Source: DASWJZ01 sp963805325
GTDB lineage: Bacteria > Pseudomonadota > Alphaproteobacteria > Rhizobiales > Afifellaceae
DNA length: 64,000 nucleotides
Direction: 5' to 3'
Assembly: GCA_963805325.1 (NCBI GenBank)
Contig: CAWDTS010000022.1
Span: forward strand, 248,001-312,000
Below the pieces are notes generated by a model. The model ran no database searches. It saw nothing but the letters and a program-made list of their open reading frames with translations, and was not told where the DNA came from. The position numbers and the translations under genes are program-made. Below are positions 8,503 through 17,698 of the stretch, in pieces. The first letter of the stretch is position 1. Each line of letters begins with the position of its first letter.

Positions 8503-10252
8503 TTAGTGGATGCCGACCAGCCCTTCGGCAGCGAGCTGCTCCATCTCTTCCCTGGAGCGCGGGCGCGCCGGCAAGAGGAAACTCAGGAAGAAGATCACGA
8601 CGAGCGCGCCGATCTGATAGAGGAGCGTGCGCTCCATCGTGCGGGTGAAGTTCCTCTGGTTGGCCTCAAGGCCACGTTTCTGCAGCGCCGCGCGGATATC
8701 GGCGATCGCCTGCGGGTCGGAGGAACTCGTTCTTGGCGAGCGCCGCCTCGCCGGCCTGGCAGCTCTCCGGCATGGCGGAGAAGTCCTTGGCATTGGCGCG
8801 GTCGATGAAGCAGGTCTCGAAGCTCTTCGTGACGCGAGGAATCTGCAAATCGGGAACGCCGATATCGCTCAGGTCGGCGGCAAGGTCAGCGCGCACGCTC
8901 TCGACACTCGTGCTCGCCTGCGTTCCGAGCAAGCCGAAGAAGACCACGCCGATCACGGCGACGCCAATGGCGCCGCCGACCTGCTGCACGGTGTTGGTGA
9001 TACCCGACGCCGAACCGGCGTCCTTGATCGGCACTTCGGCGAGGATGAACGGATAGATCGGCGCCACCACGCAGCCCATGCCGAGGCCCGAGAGCACTAA
9101 AGCGGGGATCAGCTCCCACGGGGTCAGGTTGTCGCCGTAGTGGCTGACTGCGAAGAGGAAGAGACCGTAGCCGGCGCCCATGATGATCGGCCCGGCAGAG
9201 ATGATGCTGCGCCCGAAGCGCGGCACCAGGATCGGTCCCGACATCGCCGCCGAAATGCTCACGCCGAGTGAGAACGGTATGCCGGTCAGCCCGGCCTTCA
9301 GAACCGAGTAGCCGAGCCCGATCTGCAGGTAGATCGTGAAGATGAAGAAGAAGCCGAAGACGATCGAGAAGAAGCTCAGGCTCAGGATGATGCCGGCGAC
9401 GAAGGAGCGCTTGGTGAAAAGCCCCGGCACGACGAGTGGCGAGCTGTCCCGCTTGTCCTTGCGGACCTGGCTCCAGCCAAAAAGCACGAAGACCGGAATC
9501 GAGAGGATCATCGAGGCAATAATCCAGGTCGGCCAGTCGAGCTCGCGCCCCTGGATCAGCGGGAACATCAGCATGAGCATCGCGATGAGCACGATCGCGA
9601 CGCCGACGAGATCGAGCCGCAGCGGATGCGGCGACTTTGCGTCCGGCAGGAAGATCCAGGCGAGGATCAAGGCGCCGATGCCGACCGGCAAATTGACCAG
9701 GAAGATCGTGCGCCAGCCGAGACCCCAGACGTCCCCGGTGATCAGAAGCGCGCCAATGATCGGGCCGAGCACGGTCGCGATGCCGGCAATGCCGCCGTAG
9801 AAGGCGGAGATGCCCTGCCGCTCCTTGGTCGTCGTGTAGAGGATCTGGATGGTCGAAAGGATCTGCGGGACCATCACCGCCGCCATCAGGCCCTGGAAGA
9901 GGCGCGCGCCGATCAGCATGCCAGTGGAAGTCGCCAGGCCCGACATCACGGAGGCGACCGTGAAGCCCGCCATGCCGATCAGGAACATCCGCTTGTAGCC
10001 GATGATGTCGCCGAGTCGCCCGCCGGTGATGAGGGCGAGGGCAAAGGCAAGAGAATAGCCGGCTATGATCCACTGGATCGCGGCGTAGCTTGCGCCAAGG
10101 CTTTCCCGAATCGAAGGAATCGCCACGTTGACGATCGTCGAATCCAGAATGTCCATGAAGAACGCGAGAAGGACAACGAGGGTCGCGATCGTCCGGCCGC
10201 GCCCGGTCAGGCCCGCCATTCCGGAAGGCGCCGTCAATTCGAGTGCCGACAT
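8503..10252 (-). CDS. MFS transporter, DHA2 (EmrB/QacA-like) drug:proton antiporter, frame broken near the C-terminus
   Basis: Start chosen at the ATG at 10252 (MSALELTAP); the longer frame to 10576 is Arg/Cys-rich shadow sequence. A 14-helix DHA2 protein follows: motif A-like GGRLGDIIGYKRMF, motif C-like GPIIGALL, and SGITNTVQQVGGAIGVAVIGVV in the second half. Near base 8724 the frame shifts: removing one base from the GGAGG run joins KNEF to SDPQAIADI and continues to helix 14 (LLYQIGALVVIFFLSFLLP) and a stop at 8503. Both sides match the family, so one extra base is likely. Single-gene unit opposite in direction to nothing nearby; substrate unknown. Confidence 0.82.
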
Positions 10253-10475
10253 ACAGGTCCTTTGCCGTTCAGGTGGATTGCGGCAGCCGCAGTCGCGACG
10301 CCCACCGGTCCGCAAAACGTCCGCGGACCCTGCCGCGTGCGCGAACGCACTGCGGCAGCGCGGCAAAAACAGAGAACTAGGGCATTTTCGCGGCTGCACA
10401 AGAGCGCCGGCCTGAGACAAAAGGCCCGGCGCAGCGGCAATTACACCCGTATCGGCAAGGACTTCGAGCGCCCGC

Positions 10476-10718
10476 TCAGCGCTGCTTAACGACGATCGGA
10501 ACCATGAGATCGCCCCAGTAGCCGCCTTCGGCATGGTGGCGGGCGGTGCGCTGAAGCTCCACGGATAGCCCCGCATCGACGCAGCGGGCGACCGACTGGT
10601 TCAGGCGATGCAGGTCGTTGCCGAGGCAGCGCAGGGCCACCGTCTGGTCGTCCGACATCGTCGTCATCTGCGCCTCGGCGCGCTCCTTCACCTTTGTCTT
10701 GATCATCTTCTCCTCCAT
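10476..10718 (-). CDS. small hypothetical protein downstream of aceA
   Basis: 80 residues with the ATG at 10718 overlapping the aceA stop by one base (TGATG), so it is translationally coupled to isocitrate lyase. The sequence begins with a Lys/Glu-rich helix, then TVALRCLGNDLHRLNQSVARCVDAGL and a basic C-terminus. I do not recognise a domain. Overlap with aceA is the main reason to believe it; the 220 bases between it and the MFS gene hold nothing I can call. Confidence 0.55.
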   Translation of the reverse strand: MEEKMIKTKVKERAEAQMTTMSDDQTVALRCLGNDLHRLNQSVARCVDAGLSVELQRTARHHAEGGYWGDLMVPIVVKQR

Positions 10719-12016
10719 CACGCCGCGTGGCGCTTCTCTCCGGATTTCCTGAACTGCGCGGTCTCGGTCGAGTCCGCCATCGCCGTCGTCGATGCGCTGC
10801 CGCCGGTGATCGTCATCGACACGGCGTCGAAATACGACGTGCCGACCTCGCGCTGGTGGCGCGTCGCGGTATAGCCGTCGGCCTCAGACGCGAACTCCGC
10901 CTCCTGCAGCTCCGAGTAGGCCGCCATCTGACGCTCACGATAGTCGCGGGCGAGCTCGAACATGCCGTGGTTCAGCTGATGGAACCCGGCGAGCGTTATG
11001 AATTGAAACCGATAGCCCATGGCTCCGAGCTCGCGCTGGAACTTGGCGATCGTGGCGTCGTCGAGGTGTTTCTGCCAGTTGAAGCTCGGCGAGCAATTGT
11101 AGGCGAGCATCTTGCCGGGGAACTCGGCATGCACGCCCTCTGCAAAGCGCTTCGCCTGATCGAGGTCCGGCTTCGACGTCTCGCACCAGATGAGGTCGGC
11201 GTAGGGCGCGTAGGCCTTGGCGCGCGCGATGCACGCCTGGAGCCCGTTCTTCAGCCAGTAGAAGCCTTCCGCCGTGCGCTCGGCCGGGATGATGAACTCG
11301 CGGTCGCGCTCGTCGACATCGGAGGTGATGAGCCGCGCCGCCTCCGCATCGGTGCGCGCGATGACCAGCGTCGGGACGCCCATCACGTCGGCGGCAAGAC
11401 GCGCGGCGACGAGGTTGCGGATGTGCGCTGCCGTCGGGATCAGCACCTTGCCGCCCATGTGGCCGCACTTCTTCTCCGACGCGAGCTGGTCCTCGAAATG
11501 CACGCCGGCGGCACCCGCCTCGATATAGGCCTTCATGATCTCGAAGACGTTGAGCGGACCACCGAAGCCGGCTTCCGCGTCGGCAACGATCGGCGCGAAC
11601 CAGGTGTCGACAGAGCGCTTCCCCTCCATAGTCTCGATCTGGTCGGCGCGCTGCAGGGTGCGATTGATCTTGCGGACAAGCTCCGGGCCGGAGTTCGCCG
11701 GATAGAGCGACTGGTCGGGATACATGGCGCCCGCGGTGTTGGCGTCGGCGGCGACCTGCCAGCCCGACAGGTAGATGGCCTTGAGACCGGCGCGCACCAT
11801 CTGCATGGCCTGGTTACCGGAGAGCGCGCCGAGCGCGTTGACGTAGGGCTCGTCGGTCAGGAGCTTCCAGAGCCGGTCGGCGGCATGCTCGGCCAGCGTA
11901 TGGCGGACCGGCAGCGAGCCGCGGAGGCGCGCCACCTGCTCCGGCCCATAGGGCCGTTCTATGCCGTCAAATCTCTTCGGCGCCGCGCCCGGCACCAGTG
12001 TCGCAATCGTCGTCAC
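10718..12016 (-). CDS. aceA: isocitrate lyase
   Basis: Start chosen at the GTG at 12016, giving 432 residues, the usual rhizobial length; the frame to 12073 adds a Trp/Arg-rich leader not seen in the family. The KKCGHMGGKVLIPT loop carries the catalytic Cys of the KKCGH signature. SWQ-type substrate residues are seen as LSGWQVAADAN near the N-terminus, and WCETSKPD and NCSPSFNWQ further on. It splits isocitrate to glyoxylate and succinate in the cytoplasmic glyoxylate bypass, needed for growth on acetate and fatty acids. It is divergent from an XRE regulator, its probable controller. Malate synthase is not in the window. Confidence 0.96.
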   Translation of the reverse strand: MTTIATLVPGAAPKRFDGIERPYGPEQVARLRGSLPVRHTLAEHAADRLWKLLTDEPYVNALGALSGNQAMQMVRAGLKAIYLSGWQVAADANTAGAMYPDQSLYPANSGPELVRKINRTLQRADQIETMEGKRSVDTWFAPIVADAEAGFGGPLNVFEIMKAYIEAGAAGVHFEDQLASEKKCGHMGGKVLIPTAAHIRNLVAARLAADVMGVPTLVIARTDAEAARLITSDVDERDREFIIPAERTAEGFYWLKNGLQACIARAKAYAPYADLIWCETSKPDLDQAKRFAEGVHAEFPGKMLAYNCSPSFNWQKHLDDATIAKFQRELGAMGYRFQFITLAGFHQLNHGMFELARDYRERQMAAYSELQEAEFASEADGYTATRHQREVGTSYFDAVSMTITGGSASTTAMADSTETAQFRKSGEKRHAA

Positions 12017-12150
12017 AGCTCGTCTCCACGCCGGAAAAATCGTGTCGATACCTGTTACATTGCAACGCGGCATGTCGAGCGCCTTGGCGCAATATCGGTC
12101 TAAAAAGAGGTCATAGTGTCTAATCTTGCATCATATGTGCCCCGTGATGT

Positions 12151-12163
12151 AAAGTTTTGTAAA
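12151..12163. promoter_or_regulatory. candidate RamB/ScfR-type operator in the aceA-regulator intergenic region
   Basis: AAAGTTTTGTAAA lies 15 bases before the regulator start, in the AT-rich part of the 161-base region between aceA and the divergent XRE gene. It resembles the AAA-TTTGCAAA type motif I recall for RamB-like acetate regulators. The family link is inferred and no footprint is known here. Confidence 0.35.
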
Positions 12164-12177
12164 TCACAGGACCTGGC

Positions 12178-13590
12178 ATGGCTGAACGGAAAATCTTCGC
12201 CGGAGCGCGGCTGAAGCGGCTCAGACAGCGGCTCAACCTCACGCAGACGCAGATGGCCGCCGAGCTCGGCGTCTCGCCAAGCTACCTGAACCTGATCGAG
12301 CGCAATCAGCGTCCGCTCACCGTGCAGGTGCTCCTGAAGCTCTCGTCGGTCTACGGGATCGACGTGGCGGAGCTTTCGGCCGGCGACACCGAAGAGGCGG
12401 TGGAAGCGCTGCGGGAAGTCTTCGCCGACCCGCTTCTGACCGGCGAGATCGCCTCGCCGACAGAGCTCTCGGAGTTCGCGGAGACGGCGCCGAACGCAGC
12501 GCGCGGGATGACGCGGCTCTTCGAGGCCTACCGCGAGTCGCTGGAGCGGCTCTCCGACCTGTCGCATTCGCTGGCGACAAGCGGCGAGGTTCCGGGCGAG
12601 GCAAGTGCCCGCGTGCCGATGGCTCAGGTCGCGGCGTATTTCGAAGAGGCAGGGCCCTTCTTCCCGGCGCTGGAGGAAGAAGCCGAGGCGCTCGCCGCGG
12701 AGCTTTCGCCGCGCGACGATGCTTACGAAGCGCTGAAGGCGCATCTCAAGCATCGGCACCGCGTCGAGCTTCGCATTCTCCCCGACCACGTGATGCCGAA
12801 CGAGCAGCTTCGCTTCGACCGGCACACGCTGCGGCTTTTCATCTCGGAGCGCGTGTCGCAGATCGAGCGCCCCTTTCTCGTGGCGCGACAGATCGCCTTC
12901 CTCGGGCACCGCGCCCTGCTCGACCGGCTCGCGACGGAGGCGGGGATGACGGAACCCGAAGCGGCGCGCATCGCCAGGAACGGCTTTGCCAGACGGCTCG
13001 CTGAAGCGGTCCTCGCTCCGGGCGCGCAGCTCGTCGTCGGCGGCGCGCGAGACGGGCTTCGACCTGATCCTGCTTGCACGACGCTTCGCGCTTCAACCCT
13101 CGCGCGTCGCGCAGCGGCTCGTGGCGCTCGGCGCAAGCGGCGCGCATTCACTGCCGCCGGCCTTCCTTGTGACGCTCGATCCTTCCGGCGCGACGATCGC
13201 CCGGATCGCAGGCGCCGGCTTCCCGCTGCCAAGGCGCGCGCCGCTTTGCGCAAGGCTGCCGATCTTCGACCCGCCGCCGGGCGGGCGGTTGACGCATGCC
13301 GAGCTTCGGCTTGGCGACGACAGCCTCTATCGGGTGGTCGCCTTCGCCGAAGACGGCCCGCTGTCGGGTCTGCTGCCGCCGCCGCGCCGGCACTCGATGA
13401 TCGGCTGGCGAAGCGCCGACATTGCCGACCACGTCGGCACACCGGCCGGGCGCGACGCGGCCAGTCGGCGTCACCTGCCGATCTCTGCGAGCGGCTCGAC
13501 TGCGGGCACCGCCACACCCCTCCGGTGGCGCAGCCGAGCGCTTTCTACGAGCATGTCGTCGGCCCGTCCGACTACGAACTCGCGGGTTGA
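12178..13590 (+). CDS. XRE-family short-chain fatty acid/acetate metabolism regulator (RamB/ScfR-like), frame broken
   Basis: The first 290 residues show an N-terminal XRE helix-turn-helix (RLKRLRQRLNLTQTQMAAELGVSPSYL) followed by the long domain of this family. After about base 13045 the conserved reading (ETGFDLILLARRFALQ, then HSMIGWRSADIADHV) is in frame 2. Near 13455-13475 it returns through two short steps: VGVTCR in the third frame, then LCERLDCGHR back in the first, which is the CxxCxxxxC end of the family. Total length (about 470 codons) is normal, so base indels rather than decay are likely. Divergent position implies control of aceA. Confidence 0.75.
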   Translation: MAERKIFAGARLKRLRQRLNLTQTQMAAELGVSPSYLNLIERNQRPLTVQVLLKLSSVYGIDVAELSAGDTEEAVEALREVFADPLLTGEIASPTELSEFAETAPNAARGMTRLFEAYRESLERLSDLSHSLATSGEVPGEASARVPMAQVAAYFEEAGPFFPALEEEAEALAAELSPRDDAYEALKAHLKHRHRVELRILPDHVMPNEQLRFDRHTLRLFISERVSQIERPFLVARQIAFLGHRALLDRLATEAGMTEPEAARIARNGFARRLAEAVLAPGAQLVVGGARDGLRPDPACTTLRASTLARRAAARGARRKRRAFTAAGLPCDARSFRRDDRPDRRRRLPAAKARAALRKAADLRPAAGRAVDACRASAWRRQPLSGGRLRRRRPAVGSAAAAAPALDDRLAKRRHCRPRRHTGRARRGQSASPADLCERLDCGHRHTPPVAQPSAFYEHVVGPSDYELAG

Positions 13591-13657
13591 AGCGCCCGCT
13601 TCCGCCACCTAAGCTCGCGTCTCAGATCGGCGTTTCTCTAGTGCGGAGGACCAAGAC

Positions 13658-14752
13658 GTGAATTCGATCCTTGCCAAGCTTCTGGCGGCTGCCGCCTTCA
13701 TCGCTCTGCCGCTTTCAGCGTCGGCACAGGATAAGGTCGTCAACGTCTACAACTGGTCGGACTATGTCGGTGAAGGCGTGCTCGACGATTTCACCAAGGA
13801 AACCGGCATCAAGGCCGTCTACGACGTCTACGATTCCATGGAGATGATGGAGACGAAGCTGCTCGCCGGCGGCTCCGGCTACGACATCATCGTGCCGACC
13901 GACCGCAACCTCGCCAGATTGATCCAGGCCGGCGTCGTGCAGAAGCTCGATCTGTCGAAGATCCCGAACGTCCAATACCAGTGGAAGGAGATCGCGGACC
14001 GGCTCGCGACCTACGATCCGGGCCTCGAGCACGCCACCAACTACATGTGGGGCACGACCGGCATCGGCTACAACGTCGACAAGATCAAAGAGCGCATGCC
14101 CGACGCGCCGGTCGATTCCTGGGCGATGATCTTCGATCCCGCGGTGCTCTCACGCTTCGCCGATTGCGGCGTGCAGGTGCTCGATTCCGCCGACGACATG
14201 ATCCCTGCAGCGCTGAACTATCTCGGGCTTCCGCCGGACTCGAAGGAGTCGGAAGACCTGCAAAAGGCCGGCGACCTCCTGAAAAGCATTCGCCCGCATA
14301 TCCAGAAATTCCACTCCTCCGAATACATCAACGCGCTCGCCAACGGCGACATCTGCCTGGCGGTCGGCTACTCGGGCGACGTGCTGCAGGCGCGTGACCG
14401 CGCGGCGGAGGCCAAGAACGGCGTCACCGTCGCCTATTCGATCCCGAAGGAAGGCGCGCTGATGTGGATGGACAGCTTCGCGGTCCCCGCCGACGCGCCG
14501 CATCCGGAGAACGCCTTCGCCTTCATCAACTTCATGCTGAAGCCGGAAATCGCCGCGCGCAATTCCAACTACGTCTACTACGCGAACGGCAACAAAGGCT
14601 CGCAGCAGTTCCTGAACGAGGACGTGATCGGCGACAAGGCGATCTATCCCGACGAGGCGACCATCAATAAGCTCTACACCACGACGCCGAACGACCCGCG
14701 CGTGCAGCGCGATGTCACGCGCATCTGGACGGAAGTGAAAACGGGCCAGTAG
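13658..14752 (+). CDS. potF: polyamine ABC transporter substrate-binding protein
   Basis: 364 residues from a GTG start. A signal peptide (LLAAAAFIALPLSASA) is followed by the spermidine/putrescine-binding fold: VNVYNWSDYVGEGVLDDF at the N-terminus, NYMWGTTGIGYN, then the WMDSFAVPADAPHPENAFAF segment used in polyamine binding. It delivers putrescine or a related amine to the PotGHI permease from the periplasm. First gene of potFGHI; expression ties in with the puuAB-like pair at the start of the window. Confidence 0.92.
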   Translation: MNSILAKLLAAAAFIALPLSASAQDKVVNVYNWSDYVGEGVLDDFTKETGIKAVYDVYDSMEMMETKLLAGGSGYDIIVPTDRNLARLIQAGVVQKLDLSKIPNVQYQWKEIADRLATYDPGLEHATNYMWGTTGIGYNVDKIKERMPDAPVDSWAMIFDPAVLSRFADCGVQVLDSADDMIPAALNYLGLPPDSKESEDLQKAGDLLKSIRPHIQKFHSSEYINALANGDICLAVGYSGDVLQARDRAAEAKNGVTVAYSIPKEGALMWMDSFAVPADAPHPENAFAFINFMLKPEIAARNSNYVYYANGNKGSQQFLNEDVIGDKAIYPDEATINKLYTTTPNDPRVQRDVTRIWTEVKTGQ

Positions 14753-14765
14753 ACTTTCGACTCGA

Positions 14766-14806
14766 GCCTGGGCTGCCGGCTGGAACCCGGCCGGCGAAGC
14801 CCAGGC
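14766..14806 (+). terminator. intercistronic stem-loop between potF and potG
   Basis: GCCTGGGCTGCCGGC pairs with GCCGGC-GA-AGCCCAGGC across an 9-base loop, leaving a GA bulge. No T-tract follows, so this is more likely a processing or partial-termination hairpin than a full terminator. Such stem-loops after a binding-protein gene commonly raise its mRNA over that of the downstream permease genes. Confidence 0.55.
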
Positions 14807-14824
14807 AGCGATGGGGGCAAGGCT

Positions 14825-15970
14825 TTGAGAAACGTCGTCGGCGCCGTTCGCCGCCAGTTCCAGCCCTGGAACGACGCGGCGGCGAAGCCGTTCATCGAGT
14901 TCCGTAACGTCACCAAGCGCTTCGGAACCTTCGTCGCCGTCGACGATCAGTCCCTGACGATCTACGAGCGCGAGTTTCACGCGCTGCTCGGCCCGTCAGG
15001 CTGCGGCAAGACCACGCTCCTGCGCATGCTCGCAGGCTTCGAGGAGCCGAGCGAGGGCTCGATCTGGCTTGACGGCAAGCCGCTTTCCGGCGTGCCGCCG
15101 CACAAGCGGCCCGTCAACATGATGTTCCAGTCCTACGCCCTCTTCCCGCACATGACGGTGGAGGGAAACGTCGCCTTCGGCCTGAAGCAGGACAAGATGG
15201 CGAAGGACGCAATCACAGATCGCGTCAACGACGTCCTGAAGCTCGTCAAGATGGAGCAGTTCGCCAATCGCAAGCCGGACCAGCTCTCCGGCGGCCAGCG
15301 GCAGCGCGTGGCGCTCGCCCGCGCCATCGCCAAGCGGCCGAAGGTACTGCTTCTCGACGAGCCGCTCGGCGCGCTCGACAAGAAGCTCCGAGAGGAAACG
15401 CAGTTCGAGCTGATCGACCTGCAATACGATCTCGGCCTGACCTTCGTCATTGTGACGCACGACCAGGAAGAGGCGATGACGGTCGCCGACCGCATCTCGG
15501 TCATGGACCAGGGCAAGATCGTCCAGGTGGCATCGCCGGCGGAGATCTACGAGTCGCCGAACTCGCGCTACGTGGCCGACTTCATCGGATCGGTGAACAT
15601 CCTCGGCGGCCCGATCGAAACGACCATGCAGGGGCTCATCCGCATCGCCGCCAAGGAAGGTCTCGTCATCGAAGCCGAGAGCGCCATCGACGTCGCCAAG
15701 GGGCAATCCGTCTGGTTCGCGGTCCGCCCCGAGAAGGTGCGGATCGCGCATGAGGCGCCCGCCGATACGGCGCTGAACGCCATCGAAGGCGAAGTCGTCG
15801 ACATCGCCTATTTCGGGGACATGACGCTCTACAATGTGCGGCTCGATTCCGGCACGTCGGTGCGCGCCAGCCGTCTCAACGCGGAGCGATCGGTCGAGAA
15901 CGCCATTACCTGGCAAGACCGCGTCTGGCTCTCCTGGACGCCGGACGCCGGCGTCGTGCTGGCGAGCTGA
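14825..15970 (+). CDS. potG: polyamine ABC transporter ATP-binding protein
   Basis: 381 residues, TTG start at 14825. Walker A GPSGCGKTT at about residue 57, signature LSGGQRQRVALARA, Walker B LLLDEPLGALD, switch His in VIVTHDQEEAMT, and a C-terminal TOBE domain (about residues 290-375) as in CysA/PotA-type importers. It energises the PotHI channel. The gene is separated from potF by a stem-loop and is followed after two bases by potH. Confidence 0.92.
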   Translation: MRNVVGAVRRQFQPWNDAAAKPFIEFRNVTKRFGTFVAVDDQSLTIYEREFHALLGPSGCGKTTLLRMLAGFEEPSEGSIWLDGKPLSGVPPHKRPVNMMFQSYALFPHMTVEGNVAFGLKQDKMAKDAITDRVNDVLKLVKMEQFANRKPDQLSGGQRQRVALARAIAKRPKVLLLDEPLGALDKKLREETQFELIDLQYDLGLTFVIVTHDQEEAMTVADRISVMDQGKIVQVASPAEIYESPNSRYVADFIGSVNILGGPIETTMQGLIRIAAKEGLVIEAESAIDVAKGQSVWFAVRPEKVRIAHEAPADTALNAIEGEVVDIAYFGDMTLYNVRLDSGTSVRASRLNAERSVENAITWQDRVWLSWTPDAGVVLAS

Positions 15971-15972
15971 CG

Positions 15973-16890
15973 GTGCGGACGGCGACCATGGCGGAGACCA
16001 CGCGCACGCCCTGGCAGCGCCGGATCACCACCTGGATTCCGTTCGTGTGGCTGCTCGTCTTCTTCCTCGCGCCCTTCGCGATCGTCCTCAAAATCTCGCT
16101 GTCGACGACGACGATCGCCATTCCGCCCTACCTGCCGGTCTTCAACTCGCTCGCCGACATCGGCCAGAAGATTCATGACCTGACCTTCGATAACTATGTC
16201 TGGCTGACCGGAGACCCGCTCTACTTCCGAGCATTCCTGTCGAGCCTCTGGATCGCATTCTTCTCCACGCTGATCACGCTCCTCGTCGGCTACCCGATCG
16301 CCTATGGCATGGCGCGCGCGCCAGCCTCGATCCGCTCGCTCCTCGTGATGCTCGTGATCTTGCCGTTCTGGACATCGTTCCTGATCCGCGTCTACGCCTG
16401 GATCGGAATTCTGAAACAGGAGGGCCTGCTCAATCAGCTGCTCCTGTCGCTCGGCATCATCCATAACCCGCTCGTCATCCTGAACACCAACATCGCGGTC
16501 TATATCGGCATCGTTTATTCCTATCTGCCGTTCATGGTGCTGCCGCTCTACGCCTCGCTGGAGCGGCTCGACCGGACGCTGCTCGAGGCCGCGTCGGACC
16601 TCGGGTCGACGCCGTTTCGCGCCTTCTGGCAGATCACGTTCCCGCTCTCGATTCCCGGCGTCTTCGCCGGCGCGCTTCTCGTCTTCATTCCGGCGACGGG
16701 CGAGTTCGTGATCCCCGACCTCCTCGGCGGCTCATCCACGCTGATGATCGGGCGCACGCTGTGGAGCGAGTTCTTCCTGAACCGCGACTGGCCGGTGGCG
16801 AGCGCCGTCGCCATCGTGCTGCTTCTCATCCTGGTCGTGCCGATCGTGCTCTTCCAGAACGCGCAGGCGCGAGCGCGGGAGCAGAGGTGA
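15973..16890 (+). CDS. potH: polyamine ABC transporter permease, first subunit
   Basis: 305 residues with six helices, beginning TWIPFVWLLVFFLAPFAIVLKIS. The EAA-loop, the contact for the ATPase, is EAASDLGSTPFRAFWQITFPLS. A cytoplasmic N-terminus and a large first periplasmic loop fit PotH. The start may be the GTG at 15973 or the ATG at 15988. The stop overlaps the potI ATG by one base. Confidence 0.9.
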   Translation: MRTATMAETTRTPWQRRITTWIPFVWLLVFFLAPFAIVLKISLSTTTIAIPPYLPVFNSLADIGQKIHDLTFDNYVWLTGDPLYFRAFLSSLWIAFFSTLITLLVGYPIAYGMARAPASIRSLLVMLVILPFWTSFLIRVYAWIGILKQEGLLNQLLLSLGIIHNPLVILNTNIAVYIGIVYSYLPFMVLPLYASLERLDRTLLEAASDLGSTPFRAFWQITFPLSIPGVFAGALLVFIPATGEFVIPDLLGGSSTLMIGRTLWSEFFLNRDWPVASAVAIVLLLILVVPIVLFQNAQARAREQR

Positions 16891-17682
16891 TGCGGCGCTT
16901 CTCGGCCTTCAACCTGATCTCCATCACGCTCGGCTTCGCATTCCTTTATCTGCCGATCGTGCTGCTCATCATCTATTCCTTCAACGAATCGCGGCTGGTG
17001 ACCGTGTGGGGCGGCTTCTCCACGAAGTGGTACGTATCGCTCATGCACAACGAGGCGCTGCTCGACGCGGCGTGGGTGACGCTGCGCGTCGGGCTGCTCT
17101 CGGCGACCATCGCGACGGTGCTCGGGACAATGGCAGCGGTGGCGTTGGTCAGACGCAGCCGCTTTCTCGGTCGCACGCTCTTCACCGGCATGGTCATGGC
17201 GCCGCTCGTGATGCCGGACGTCATCACCGGACTGTCGCTGCTCCTGCTGTTCGTGGCGATCGGCTTCGACCGCGGCTTCTGGACGGTGACGCTTGCCCAT
17301 ATCAGCTTCTCGATGTGCTTCGTCGCGGTTGTCGTGCAGTCGCGGCTCGTCACTTTCGACATGAGCCTGGAAGAGGCAGCGCTTGACCTCGGCGCGCCGC
17401 CGATGAAGGCCTTCTTCCTGGTGACGCTGCCGGTGATCCTGCCGGCGGTCGCAGCGGGCTGGATGCTCGCGTTCACGCTGTCGCTCGACGATCTCGTCAT
17501 CGCGAGTTTCACAACGGGGCCCGGCGCAACCACGCTGCCGATGAAGATCTACAGCCAGGTGCGGCTTGGGGTGACGCCGGAGATCAACGCCGTCTGCACG
17601 ATCCTGATCGGGCTGGTGACGCTCGGCGTCTCGATCGCGACGCTTGGCGACCAGAATGCGCGCAGCGGACCTCTCCCGCTAG
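16890..17682 (+). CDS. potI: polyamine ABC transporter permease, second subunit, frame broken at the end
   Basis: Start at the ATG at 16890 (TGATG overlap with potH). Six helices and the EAA loop (EEAALDLGAPPMKAFFLVTLP) are intact. As written, the frame runs on to 17867 through the antisense of the neighbouring AsmA gene, adding over 60 residues unlike PotI. Removing one G near 17645 gives IATLATRMRAADLSR and a stop at 17682, the normal PotI length, just before the convergent gene. I take that as the real end. Confidence 0.85.
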
Positions 17683-17698
17683 GCCAGTGCCATTCCGG

